Part shown: piece after piece, positions 6,878 through 13,952 of the stretch | How the letters are laid out: each line of letters starts with the position of its first letter | Position numbering within the stretch: position 1 is the first letter of the stretch | Assembly (NCBI GenBank): GCA_934590355.1 | Contig: CAKTOX010000002.1 | Location: 1 to 64,000, forward strand | Length of the DNA: 64,000 nucleotides | Reading direction: 5' to 3' | From: an uncultured Oscillospiraceae bacterium | Lineage (GTDB): Bacteria; Bacillota; Clostridia; Oscillospirales; Oscillospiraceae | Made by a program: the position numbers and the translations under genes | The notes under the pieces: model-generated | What the model was told of the DNA's origin: nothing | Seen by the model: only the letters and a program-made list of their open reading frames with translations | Database searches by the model: none

Positions 6878-7519
6878 ATGGGCATATCTTCCCCGCAGTA
6901 CAGCGCCGACCAAATCAAACTGCAAACGCTGCGGCAGAAGTATAATGGGTTTTCAAAAGCCGCTGGACTTCGAACGCAGACAGAGCGTGCAGAAGTTGCG
7001 GGATTTGGGCACAAGCAGTCAAGCGCGGCAAGTGCGAACTATAAAAGAATTGCAAATGCAGCAAATTCGATGTATGATACAGGAAGCGAAAATCAGAATA
7101 TCAAGGCTTATATGCGCGATTTGCCAATACGCAAACAAATACAAGCAGGTGAATTCCCGCTTAATATACACAAGGGGCGGCAGAATAAACATATTGCTGG
7201 TACCCATGAATACACACAATATGTTGAGCGGATGCATAAAAAAGACAGATATGGTCCAAGCCGCATAACTATTCCAACTGGGGATATACCCGAGTTGATT
7301 GAGAAATACAAAGGATTCGGAATTTTGCCGCGAGACAAGAGCGGAAAATGGCGAAATATCGAATTAATTACGGTGCACCCAGATAAAATCGGCGTTGCAG
7401 TAAATGATTTGACGGGTGCAGAGTCGGACACAACAGTATTCTGCATTCATTACAGCAAGGATGGGGTTCATATTTCGCCGGATTATCCTAGTAAAAAGGG
7501 GGCAAAGTGTAAAAAATGA
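6878..7519 (+). CDS. Phage minor-capsid remnant fused to Ntox50-type toxin domain
   Basis: A 213-residue protein in two parts. Residues 1-60 (KYNGFSKAAGLRTQTERAEV ... FGH) look like the extreme C-terminus of phage minor capsid protein 2 without its main body. Residues about 97-204 match the polymorphic toxin type 50 pattern: GRQNKHIAGTHEY, a KYKGFGIL segment, GKWRNIE, IGVAVNDLTG and IHYSKDGVHISP. Such domains are thought to be nuclease-like toxins. No ribosome site precedes ATG 6878 and the frame stays open upstream past the sigG start, so the 5' end may be a truncation. Its stop overlaps the next gene by 4 nt. Base composition is clearly lower in GC than the neighbours, a sign of transfer. 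Confidence 0.65.
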   Translation: MGISSPQYSADQIKLQTLRQKYNGFSKAAGLRTQTERAEVAGFGHKQSSAASANYKRIANAANSMYDTGSENQNIKAYMRDLPIRKQIQAGEFPLNIHKGRQNKHIAGTHEYTQYVERMHKKDRYGPSRITIPTGDIPELIEKYKGFGILPRDKSGKWRNIELITVHPDKIGVAVNDLTGAESDTTVFCIHYSKDGVHISPDYPSKKGAKCKK

Positions 7520-7731
7520 AAGTAACGGAGAAAGAACTGTTTGACTTTATGGATTCTGGCCGAGAGGTGCGGGTTACTTGCACTGATGGCGAAATCTTAG
7601 AGGGTAAGTGCTGGGCTTATGGCGCTGCGGTATCTTCGGAAGAATTCGACGAGGATGAACCCTGCCTTGATGTGGGATGTAGTACAATTGTCCCTTTGAG
7701 CCAGATTAAAAAAATTGAGTACATAGACTGA
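7516..7731 (+). CDS. Probable immunity protein for the Ntox50-type toxin
   Basis: A 71-residue acidic protein whose ATG overlaps the toxin stop (ATGA), so the two are translationally coupled. The middle has a small beta-barrel look (EVRVTCTDGEILEGKCWAYG ... IVPLSQIKKIEYID), similar to Lsm/SH3-like folds, with an acidic insert (EEFDEDEPCLD). I assign the immunity role from position, size and charge, not from a recognised family. It shares the low GC content of the toxin and is followed by a terminator. Confidence 0.55.
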   Translation: MKVTEKELFDFMDSGREVRVTCTDGEILEGKCWAYGAAVSSEEFDEDEPCLDVGCSTIVPLSQIKKIEYID

Positions 7732-7759
7732 TTTGTATATCACCACAACTTAATTGATT

Positions 7760-7795
7760 GAAGCAACTAAGCGGAAACGCGAGGTTGCTTTTTTC
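7760..7795 (+). terminator. Terminator of the toxin cassette
   Basis: AAGCAAC pairs with GTTGCTT with an inner GCG-GAAA-CGC stem, then a run of T. The cassette ends here, 42 nt before the spmB stop. Confidence 0.82.
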
Positions 7796-7837
7796 ATATC
7801 CATTTGGTCTACGCGCCGACCTAAAAAAGGACAGCGC

Positions 7838-8353
7838 CTATCCCCACATGAGGCGGCTCACCCACGACGAGGAGAGAAACACCGCGGCATCGGCAAGCAG
7901 CGCCGCAGGTATCGCCCAGCGCGTGTTTTTTATCCTCGCCGCGCCGAAATAAACCGCGACGACGTAGAGCGTCGTTTCGCTCGAACCGATCATGACGGCG
8001 GCACAGCGCCCCGCGAGAGAGTCCGCGCCGCAGCTTTTTATTATGTCCGCAGCGGCGGCGGTGGACGCAGCGCCCGATATGGGACGCAGCAGCGCAAGCG
8101 GCACGGTCTCGGGCGGAACGCCTATGTAAGCCAGCGCGGGGGACAGTGCGCTCCCGAGCGCGTCGAGCGCCCCCGATGCACGCAGCATATAAACCGCCGG
8201 AAACAGCACACACAGCGGCGGCAGCATATCGAAAAGCGTGTGCAGACCCTTTGCCGCGCCGCGCGTGAGAGCGGGGAAGGCGTCCGTTTTGTTCAGCACG
8301 GCGCACAGCCCCACGGCGGCCAGAACGAGCGGCACGGAAAGCTCGAATATCAT
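7838..8353 (-). CDS. spmB: Spore maturation protein B
   Basis: A 171-residue membrane protein of the SpmB family, whose fold is the nucleoside-recognition (Gate) domain also found in FeoB-type transporters. It has four to five hydrophobic helices; typical stretches are GLHTLFDMLPPLCVLFPAVY, RPISGAASTAAAADII and MIGSSETTLYVVAVYFGA. In bacilli SpmA and SpmB act together in spore-core dehydration and heat resistance. Its ATG overlaps the spmA stop by 4 nt. It ends 106 nt from the inserted toxin cassette. Confidence 0.93.
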   Translation of the reverse strand: MIFELSVPLVLAAVGLCAVLNKTDAFPALTRGAAKGLHTLFDMLPPLCVLFPAVYMLRASGALDALGSALSPALAYIGVPPETVPLALLRPISGAASTAAAADIIKSCGADSLAGRCAAVMIGSSETTLYVVAVYFGAARIKNTRWAIPAALLADAAVFLSSSWVSRLMWG

Positions 8354-8925
8354 AGCAGCCGCTCCATGAGCTTTGCCGCCGCAAGCCCCACGGCAAGCGA
8401 AGCGGCGGAGCTTATCCAGACCGCGGGCAGAATGTCAAACGGCGCTTCGGCGCCGCAGGCGGCGCGAATGGCGGCGATGTTCACGGGCAAAAGCTGAATT
8501 GAAGCGGTGTTTAAAACGACGAGGCGGCACAGCTCGTTTGACGCCTCGCCCGGAGGCGAGAGCCGCGCCATCTCCTGCGCTGCGCGAACCCCCATGGGCG
8601 TCGCCGCGTTTCCGAGCCCCAGAAGATTTGCGCTCACGTTTGCCGAGAGCGGCCGCATGATCTCCTGCCTGCCCGCACACTCGGGAAAAAGCCTCGACAG
8701 CACCGGGCGCAGCGCCGCAGACAGCCGCGAGGCAAGCCCCGAGGTCTGCATCAGCTCCATCACCGCGCACCACAGGCACACGGCGCCGCCGATGGAAAAG
8801 CACAGCTCAAACGCCGCCCTGCCGCCGTCGAGGGCAGCCGCGGCGACCTCATGCGCCGTACCGCCTGCTACGCCGAATAAAACGGATAAAACTATCATGA
8901 CCGTCCATATGACACCCATCAGCAT
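8350..8925 (-). CDS. spmA: Spore maturation protein A
   Basis: A 191-residue partner of SpmB with the same Gate-type fold. Seen are an N-terminal signal-anchor-like helix, GGAVCLWCAVMELMQTSGLA, the SANLLGLGNAATPMGVRAAQ core typical of SpmA, and a C-terminal membrane helix. GGGGTGAG lies 3-10 nt before the start ATG 8925. It is the first gene of a two-gene spmAB operon with an ATGA junction. The upstream region carries a motif like a mother-cell sigma-E promoter. Confidence 0.94.
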   Translation of the reverse strand: MLMGVIWTVMIVLSVLFGVAGGTAHEVAAAALDGGRAAFELCFSIGGAVCLWCAVMELMQTSGLASRLSAALRPVLSRLFPECAGRQEIMRPLSANVSANLLGLGNAATPMGVRAAQEMARLSPPGEASNELCRLVVLNTASIQLLPVNIAAIRAACGAEAPFDILPAVWISSAASLAVGLAAAKLMERLL

Positions 8926-8961
8926 ATTTTCTCACCCCGATATATCGCATATTTTTTGTGT

Positions 8962-8988
8962 AATGTATTAAAATAGAAACAAAAGTAT
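8962..8988 (-). promoter_or_regulatory. Possible sigma-E-type promoter of spmAB
   Basis: On the minus strand ATA (8988-8986), 16 nt, then AATACATT (8969-8962), one base off the CATACANT -10 of sigma-E promoters. spmAB is mother-cell controlled in bacilli; here this is inference from the motif. Confidence 0.4.
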
Positions 8989-9048
8989 TACAGTTCAAGT
9001 GCCCTGTTTTGTAAAATTGTTGATTTTTCATGAATTTAAAAATTTCTG

Positions 9049-9076
9049 TTGACAGGTTGTGCATTTTTGGTATAAT
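9049..9076 (+). promoter_or_regulatory. Sigma-A promoter of the AbrB-like gene
   Basis: TTGACA (9049-9054), 16-nt spacer, TATAAT (9071-9076), both hexamers perfect. Confidence 0.8.
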
Positions 9077-9126
9077 TATTGATGTATTTTGTGGGATATA
9101 GTAATTTTTGAACGGAGGGACCGAAA

Positions 9127-9372
9127 ATGAAATCCACCGGAATAGTCAGAAAAGTAGATGAGCTTGGACGTATCGTTCTTCCTATCGAGCTGCGCCGTAC
9201 TCTTGATATTGCGGAGAAGGACGCATTGGAGATATTTGTGGACGGTGACAACATCATTCTGCATAAGTATCATCCTTCTTGCGTTTTCTGCGAGAATACG
9301 AAGAACATCATCAACTATAAAGGCAAGAATATCTGCCCTGACTGCATCAAAAAGCTCAAGGAGAGACTGTAA
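9127..9372 (+). CDS. AbrB/SpoVT family transition-state regulator with zinc ribbon
   Basis: An 81-residue protein. Residues 1-46 are a swapped-hairpin AbrB DNA-binding domain (STGIVRKVDELGRIVLPIEL RRTLDI, KDALEIFVDGDNIIL), which acts as a dimer or tetramer. The C-terminal half carries CxxC-x14-CxxC (C52, C55, C70, C73), a small zinc ribbon that probably aids oligomerisation. GGAGG stands about 8 nt before ATG. It has one of the strongest promoters in the window and its own terminator, so it is probably abundant. Targets cannot be told. Confidence 0.93.
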   Translation: MKSTGIVRKVDELGRIVLPIELRRTLDIAEKDALEIFVDGDNIILHKYHPSCVFCENTKNIINYKGKNICPDCIKKLKERL

Positions 9373-9390
9373 AGCTCGTGAGCTTCTGAA

Positions 9391-9421
9391 CCGCCGGCTG
9401 TCAAGAGCCGGCGGTTTTCTA
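9391..9421 (+). terminator. Terminator of the AbrB-like gene
   Basis: CCGCCGGCT/AGCCGGCGG with 6-nt loop, followed by TTTTCT. The 218 nt beyond it (9422-9639) hold no gene that I can support, only a weak AAACGAC/GTCGTTT pairing. Confidence 0.85.
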
Positions 9422-9639
9422 TTACCCGAAAATACCTGTTTTATTTTGTTCAGATATTTTCTGTAAAAGTACAGCTTTGTGATTTGTGCTGCATTTTTGC
9501 GCTTTTCTGCATGGCTAAACGACAACTGTGTCCCAAGCTGTTCGCTAAGTCGTTTTCGGGCGTAACAGAATTTTCAGTTTTCTGCGCCCCGTGCTATTAC
9601 TCGATCAGCTTTGCCGTTATGGATAATTATCCACCCGGC

Positions 9640-9912
9640 TTATAACAAATACATGGCGCCCATGATGATAAGAAGCTCCTTGTCGCCGCTTTCGCGGTAC
9701 ATGAGGTATAATATCAGTATCAGCAGCAGATCCTCCGTTTCGAGCTCGCCCAGCTTTTTCGGAAGGTCGCCCAGAAACGGAAGCTTCGGAGCCGCCGGCT
9801 TTTCCGCGGGCCTCGGCATCGGCGGCTGCGAAGCCTTGCGCTGCGCGTCGCGGTGCTCCTCGATGCGCTCGGCGCGGCTGCCGTTGCCGCGATAGAGATT
9901 ATACGCCGCCAT
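9640..9912 (-). CDS. Hypothetical protein, last gene of three-gene unknown operon
   Basis: A 90-residue protein. The first 60 residues are basic and proline-rich (REKxx-type: RAERIEEHRDAQRKASQPP, then PAEKPAAPKLPF); the last 30 are hydrophobic (LETEDLLLILILYLMYRESG and a second LLIIMGAMYLL stretch), which could be a membrane hairpin or an amphipathic pair. ATG 9912 is inside the end of the upstream gene (14-nt overlap), pointing to coupled translation. I do not recognise the family. Its partners are two small acidic or charged helical proteins. Confidence 0.6.
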   Translation of the reverse strand: MAAYNLYRGNGSRAERIEEHRDAQRKASQPPMPRPAEKPAAPKLPFLGDLPKKLGELETEDLLLILILYLMYRESGDKELLIIMGAMYLL

Positions 9913-10225
9913 CGTCGTCGCCTCCGAGCTGCCCCGCGGCAAGCTCCGCTATACCGGCAAGACGTGCTATCTTCATCGCCTTATCCATCTTGCCGCGCCG
10001 CTTTTCCGACAGGTACGGCCGCATTGCCTCGAGAAGGCGCGTGTCGCGCCCGCCCGTGCCCGAGAGCACACCGCTCAGACTCTTCAAAAGCCCGGGGTCG
10101 ATGCTCTCCCCGCGCTCGGGCTCCTCGCCGCCCGCGGACATGAACGACTTTGCAAAGCCGGCAAACCGCTCCATCTCCTGCGGGTCATTGAGCAGCTTAT
10201 TGAGCTTATCCTCAAAATCGCTCAC
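9899..10225 (-). CDS. Hypothetical helical protein, middle gene of unknown operon
   Basis: A 108-residue soluble, mostly helical protein starting at GTG 10225 with AGGTG before it. It opens SDFEDKLNKLLNDPQEMERF, a pattern shared by many small Clostridia proteins of unknown role, has a glycine-rich middle (SAGGEEPERGES) and ends with an acidic GGDDDGGV tail. It starts 11 nt after the stop of the first operon gene and overlaps the last. No function can be assigned. Confidence 0.6.
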   Translation of the reverse strand: MSDFEDKLNKLLNDPQEMERFAGFAKSFMSAGGEEPERGESIDPGLLKSLSGVLSGTGGRDTRLLEAMRPYLSEKRRGKMDKAMKIARLAGIAELAAGQLGGDDDGGV

Positions 10226-10236
10226 GCACCTTCACC

Positions 10237-10473
10237 TCACTGCATCGCTTTTTTAAGGCTCTCGGCGAGCCTTTTGCCCTCGTCTGTCAGCAGGACCGTG
10301 CGCAGTATGTCCTGCAGGGCGGCCATGTCGCCGTCCTTTGCGGCCCTGCCGACCTTCTCGGCGTCCACCATTCGGCTCACGGCTCTGCCCTCGGCGGAGT
10401 CGGCAAGCCTTCGCAGCTCGTCGCTTTTGCCGCTTTCGGAGAGGCGGCGGCCGAGCCTTTCAAGATCATTCAT
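10237..10473 (-). CDS. Hypothetical small helical protein, first gene of unknown operon
   Basis: A 78-residue charged helical protein without membrane segments or known motifs (LERLGRRLSESGKSDELRRL, DAEKVGRAAKDGDMAALQDI). The phrase ESGKSDELRRLADS and the later LLTDEGKRLAESLKKAMQ look like a duplicated helical unit also hinted at in the next gene. GGGTGAT lies 5 nt before the ATG. It heads a compact three-gene unit read away from the phosphodiesterase gene. Function unknown. Confidence 0.6.
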   Translation of the reverse strand: MNDLERLGRRLSESGKSDELRRLADSAEGRAVSRMVDAEKVGRAAKDGDMAALQDILRTVLLTDEGKRLAESLKKAMQ

Positions 10474-10543
10474 CGTTTATCACCCGCTGTTATTATATTC
10501 GCCTTGCACGGCGGGCTTTACAAATAATTTTCGGAGGCATGAT

Positions 10544-11017
10544 ATGAAGATCGCGGTATTTTCCGACACACACGGCTGGAAGGCCGGCATGATCAAGGCA
10601 ATCGAGGACTACGCGCCCGATCAGGTCATCCACCTCGGCGACGGTATGCGCGATGCGCAGGAGGTCGCGGCGATGTTTCCGCACATTCCCGTGTGCTGCG
10701 TCCCCGGCAATTGCGACGGCGTGGACGACGGCGAGGGCTACAAGCTCGTTAAGCTCGGCCCCGTCACGGCTTTTTTGACTCACGGCCACCGTTATGCGGT
10801 GCGCGGCGGCAAGCTCGACGTGCTGCTTTACGCGGCGCAGTGCTGCTCGGCGCAGATCGCCATGTTCGGCCACACCCACAGAGCCGGCTTCGAGCAGACA
10901 GGCGGCATATTCGTCCTCAACCCCGGCACCGCCGGCAAGCCCCCGCGCAGGACGTGGGCGAAGCTCGAAATAGGCGCCGAGGGCGAAATAAATTGCAAGA
11001 TATGCGATATAGTCTGA
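10544..11017 (+). CDS. YfcE/MJ0936-type metallophosphoesterase
   Basis: A 157-residue calcineurin-like phosphodiesterase of the short YfcE family. All metal-binding motifs are present in order: SDTHG (D8, H10), HLGDG, PGNCDG, THGHRY and FGHTH. Family members hydrolyse phosphodiester model substrates and the natural substrate is often unknown. ATG 10544 is preferred to the long open frame upstream, which runs through the divergent gene, because GGAGG lies 7 nt before it and the protein begins MKIAVFSDTHG like its relatives. It is 79 nt before a foldase lipoprotein. Confidence 0.9.
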   Translation: MKIAVFSDTHGWKAGMIKAIEDYAPDQVIHLGDGMRDAQEVAAMFPHIPVCCVPGNCDGVDDGEGYKLVKLGPVTAFLTHGHRYAVRGGKLDVLLYAAQCCSAQIAMFGHTHRAGFEQTGGIFVLNPGTAGKPPRRTWAKLEIGAEGEINCKICDIV

Positions 11018-11096
11018 CAATTTACAAAAAAGCGTAGAATATTCACTTGCGTTGTACTATAATATTTTGGAATACATCCGACAGGAGATACTTTTT

Positions 11097-12248
11097 ATGA
11101 AAAAACTAACCGCACTTATGCTTGCGCTCGTTATGCTCTGCGCGTGTCTGACCGGCTGCGCGGGCGGCACGAAGGACGACACCGTCATGACCGTTAACGG
11201 CACTAACGTCAGCTATGACGAATACATGAGCTGGCTCGGACAGGCCGTGAGTGAGCTCACGGATCTTTATAAGAGCTATTCCGGCACTGCCGTCGATTGG
11301 AACGGCAAGTTCCTTTTTGACGACGATATGACCAATATCGAGTGGTGCGTCAAGCGTGCGACGCAGTCCGTCACGAGGCTGCACGCGATGGAGGCAAAGG
11401 CTAAGGAGCTGGGCGTCACAGTGACCGATGAGGACAAGCAGGCGGTCGCGGACGAGATAGCGCAGCTCAAGAAAAACTATAATGCCGAGGGCGAGAGCGA
11501 GAGCGCCGCGCTTTTTGCGACCTACAACTTCACCGAGGACAGCTACGCCCAGCAGCGCACCCTCAACTACCTGTACAATAACGTCTTTAACGAGCTCTAC
11601 GGCACCAAGGGCGAGAAGCTCAGCGAGGACAAGGTGCTTGCCTACGCCGAGGAAAACAACTACGTCACCTCCGCTCACATTCTTTTCCGCACCAGCGAGG
11701 ACGTGACCGATGAGGACGGCAAGACGAGCTCCAAGGAGCTGTCCGACTCCGAGAAGGCCGAGAAGAAGGCTCAGGCGCAGAAGCTTTCCGAGGAGCTTCA
11801 GGCGATAAGCGACAATGAGAAGCGCTGGGAGCGCTTTAAGGAGCTCATGACCGAATACAGCGAGGACCCCGGCAAGGAGTCATTCCCCGACGGATACTGC
11901 TTCACCACCGGAACCATGGTCACCGAATATGACACCGCAAGCCGCGAGCTCAAGGAATACGAGGTCTCCGGCGTCGTCGAGTCGCAGCACGGCTACCACG
12001 TCATAATGCGCCTGCCGACAAAGAGCACCGACCTCGTGACCTATATGACCAGCAGCTATCAGCAGCAGACCGTGCCTCTTTCCTACATCGCCGCTCCCTC
12101 GGATTTCGATTCGCAGATAGCCGATTGGGCAAGCAGCGCGACCGTCAAGACCACGAAGCTGTATGACGAGCTCGATTTCAGCAAGTTTATCACTTCCGAC
12201 GGCTTCAAGTTCGTCCCCTTCTCGGAATACTCCGCCGAGAAAAAATAA
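11097..12248 (+). CDS. PrsA-type peptidyl-prolyl isomerase lipoprotein (foldase)
   Basis: A 383-residue secreted lipoprotein. It has a basic start, a hydrophobic signal and a lipobox LTGC around residues 19-22. A SurA/PrsA-like helical chaperone region (about 60-190) precedes a parvulin rotamase domain (about 195-310) seen in YVTSAHILFRTSED, FPDGYCFTTG and SQHGYHVIMRL. Such proteins help exported proteins fold at the outer face of the membrane. AGGAGA lies 9 nt upstream of ATG 11097. A TATAAT at 11058-11063 has no good -35 partner. A strong two-way terminator follows. Confidence 0.9.
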   Translation: MKKLTALMLALVMLCACLTGCAGGTKDDTVMTVNGTNVSYDEYMSWLGQAVSELTDLYKSYSGTAVDWNGKFLFDDDMTNIEWCVKRATQSVTRLHAMEAKAKELGVTVTDEDKQAVADEIAQLKKNYNAEGESESAALFATYNFTEDSYAQQRTLNYLYNNVFNELYGTKGEKLSEDKVLAYAEENNYVTSAHILFRTSEDVTDEDGKTSSKELSDSEKAEKKAQAQKLSEELQAISDNEKRWERFKELMTEYSEDPGKESFPDGYCFTTGTMVTEYDTASRELKEYEVSGVVESQHGYHVIMRLPTKSTDLVTYMTSSYQQQTVPLSYIAAPSDFDSQIADWASSATVKTTKLYDELDFSKFITSDGFKFVPFSEYSAEKK

Positions 12249-12256
12249 GATAACGC

Positions 12257-12300
12257 AAAAAGACCATGCACGGCTTTGCCGAGCATGGTCTTTTTTTTTA
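12257..12300. terminator. Two-way terminator between foldase and PepSY genes
   Basis: GACCATGC pairs with GCATGGTC, flanked by AAAAA and a run of nine T, so it works for both convergent genes. Confidence 0.9.
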
Positions 12301-12304
12301 CTTG

Positions 12305-12571
12305 TTACGCGGCGGCGGGGGCGTCCTCGTCGGCGTAGAACAGGGAGCAAAGCTCGCTTTCAAACGGCAGCGGGATCGTGTCGATGCCCAGCACCTCGCC
12401 GTCGGCGGCGTCCACGTAAAATTCGTACTTAAGCTCGGGGGTGCGGATAACGAAGCGGAAAATGCCGTTGTCACAGCCGCCTGCAAGGCAGCGATATTCG
12501 CCGTTTTCAATTCCTGCATACGCAAGAGCGATGCCCAGTGCCTTTTCGGTCGTTATATTCATTTTGTTCAT
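12305..12571 (-). CDS. Small PepSY-domain protein, ECF-controlled
   Basis: An 88-residue protein consisting of one PepSY-like domain: ITTEKALGIALAYAGI, a FRFVIRTPELKYEFYVD strand pair and ADGEVLGID. PepSY domains are small modules often tied to peptidase inhibition or envelope sensing. There is no signal peptide or membrane helix. AAGGAG lies about 8 nt before the first ATG (a second ATG is three codons later). Its promoter is an exact match in form to that of the adjacent ECF sigma gene, so it is a likely member of that sigma factor's regulon. Confidence 0.75.
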   Translation of the reverse strand: MNKMNITTEKALGIALAYAGIENGEYRCLAGGCDNGIFRFVIRTPELKYEFYVDAADGEVLGIDTIPLPFESELCSLFYADEDAPAAA

Positions 12572-12616
12572 GACTTATTCTCCTTTTCATTTATTGCTTA
12601 TCGCTTTCATAGAGTT

Positions 12617-12642
12617 GACGCATGAACACGAAATAGGTTACA
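12617..12642 (-). promoter_or_regulatory. ECF-sigma promoter of the PepSY gene
   Basis: Minus strand TGTAACC (12642-12636), 15-nt spacer, CGTCAA starting with CGTC at 12620-12617. It has the same -35, spacer and -10 as the promoter of the sigma gene at 13761-13786. Confidence 0.8.
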
Positions 12643-12650
12643 CGAAAAAG

Positions 12651-12690
12651 AAAAACGGAAGAGCGAAAAAATCGCTCTCCCGTTTGCGTT
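12651..12690 (-). terminator. Terminator of the ECF sigma/anti-sigma operon
   Basis: On the minus strand GGGAGAGCGA/TCGCTCTTCC around a T loop, followed by GTTTTTC. It separates the operon from the PepSY promoter, so that gene is read from its own start. Confidence 0.8.
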
Positions 12691-12691
12691 T

Positions 12692-13237
12692 TTATCCCAG
12701 ATCTATATCCCGTATCACCGTATAGCCCGAGCTTGCGTTTACCTCGATCTCATACTCACAGCCGCTTGCATCCTCGAACTCGACCTTGTACACATAAACC
12801 GCGTCGAAAATGCTGCCGACGTAGCGCAGGTGGCGATGGGCATAGTCAACGTAAAACGTGCCTGCGCGCTCCTCGCCGACCTGATCGACAAGGCAGTCAT
12901 ATGCGGTCCGGATCGCCTGCTCCTTCGTGATGTTCTGCTTTTCCGAGGCGGAAATATTGGAGGGAATGAAGAGGACCGCGCAGACTATCGCCGCGATTGC
13001 AAGCAGGCTGCACAGCACGATGACCACCGTGCGCAGCAGGGTCTTTTTGTTGAAGTCCTTTCTCGCCTTCTGCACCATCTCCGTCTCCGCCTGTCCGATA
13101 TCGGGCGAGGACAGCGAGGGGTCATCCAAGATCGCGCTTATCCTGCGGACGTTTTCGAGCTCTCTGGCGACAAACGCCGCCTCCTCGTCCGTTGCGGTGC
13201 CGTCCCGCAGTTTCTGATAGGCTTCTTCAAAATTCAT
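12692..13237 (-). CDS. Probable anti-sigma factor with membrane helix and PepSY-like exterior
   Basis: A 181-residue single-pass membrane protein. The cytoplasmic N-terminus (MNFEEAYQKLRDGTATDEEA) resembles short anti-sigma regions; one transmembrane helix spans about residues 70-93; the outside part has TKEQAIRTAYDCLVDQVGEE and a EVNASSGYTVI ending like a PepSY domain. There is no HxxxCxxC zinc motif. Its start overlaps the sigma gene stop (ATGA). Membership of the same regulon as the free PepSY protein suggests that the two PepSY modules are related in function; this is inference. Confidence 0.75.
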   Translation of the reverse strand: MNFEEAYQKLRDGTATDEEAAFVARELENVRRISAILDDPSLSSPDIGQAETEMVQKARKDFNKKTLLRTVVIVLCSLLAIAAIVCAVLFIPSNISASEKQNITKEQAIRTAYDCLVDQVGEERAGTFYVDYAHRHLRYVGSIFDAVYVYKVEFEDASGCEYEIEVNASSGYTVIRDIDLG

Positions 13238-13722
13238 TGGTCTTCCTCCATGATCTTTCTGAGTTTTTCACGGGCTCTGCACAGCAGAACCTTGGTATTC
13301 GTTTCACTTTTTCCCGTAACGTCCGAAATGCTTTTTATCGGCAGTCCCGAAAAATAAAAGAGCATTACGACCTCACGCTGCGTATCCGGCAGCAGGCCGA
13401 TTGCGCGGTACAGGGAGCGGTACTCCTCCCTGCGGATGATGCTTTCGATGACCTCCTCGCGGTCGTCCGCAAGATCCTCGGGGATATCCTCCCCCGTCAG
13501 CCTGCTGTTTTTGCGGCAAATGCTGATGAATTCGTTGCGGCAGACGGTCAGAAGCCACGGCTTGAAGTTGTGGATCGAGTCATCTGCCAGTGTCAGCGCC
13601 TTAAAAAAGGCGCTCGAAACGATATCCTCTGCAACGGTTCGGTTCCGGCACAGGGAGATCGTGTACAGCAGAGCCTCATTATAGTGCTGCGAAAACAGCT
13701 GGTCGATAATATCCGGCTTCAT
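13234..13722 (-). CDS. ECF-type RNA polymerase sigma factor
   Basis: A 162-residue extracytoplasmic-function sigma factor. Region 2 is seen in HYNEALLYTISLCRNRTVAEDIVSSAFFKAL (written in short: AEDIVSSAF) and PWLLTVCRNEFISICRK; region 4 in LLPDTQREVVMLFYFSGL with helix-turn-helix IKSISDVTGKSETNTKVLL. It shares a 4-nt overlap with the anti-sigma gene. It appears to drive its own promoter and that of the PepSY gene 1.1 kb away, the normal autoregulated design. The inducing signal is unknown, probably envelope stress. Confidence 0.93.
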   Translation of the reverse strand: MKPDIIDQLFSQHYNEALLYTISLCRNRTVAEDIVSSAFFKALTLADDSIHNFKPWLLTVCRNEFISICRKNSRLTGEDIPEDLADDREEVIESIIRREEYRSLYRAIGLLPDTQREVVMLFYFSGLPIKSISDVTGKSETNTKVLLCRAREKLRKIMEEDQ

Positions 13723-13760
13723 AGGCTTTAATGCATCTTTCTAAGTAGTCCTGTTATATT

Positions 13761-13786
13761 GACGCAGACGATAGAGAAAGGTTACA
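13761..13786 (-). promoter_or_regulatory. Autoregulated ECF-sigma promoter
   Basis: Minus strand TGTAACC (13786-13780), 15-nt spacer, CGTCAA with CGTC at 13764-13761. The AAC/CGTC pair is classic for ECF sigma factors. Confidence 0.82.
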
Positions 13787-13897
13787 GACTTTTTTGAAAA
13801 GTTTTTGCGCGATTTTCACCGCCTGAGACCTCGGCGCTGTCTTTAAGGGCAGTATATCACAAAAAACGCAGAATGTCCCGCGCCGCAGCGGCGGCAA

Positions 13898-13942
13898 TAA
13901 AAAAACCGGGGCGGCTGCGGTTAAACAGTCGTCCCGGTTTCG
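13898..13942 (-). terminator. Terminator of hsp20
   Basis: Minus strand AAACCGGGAC pairs with GCCCCGGTTT and is followed by TTTTTATT. Confidence 0.8.
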
Positions 13943-13952
13943 GGAAAGGAAA

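Noticed and set aside
6834..7268. 144-codon frame overlapping the toxin gene
   Set aside because: Other frame of the Ntox50-like gene; no ribosome site and no domain.
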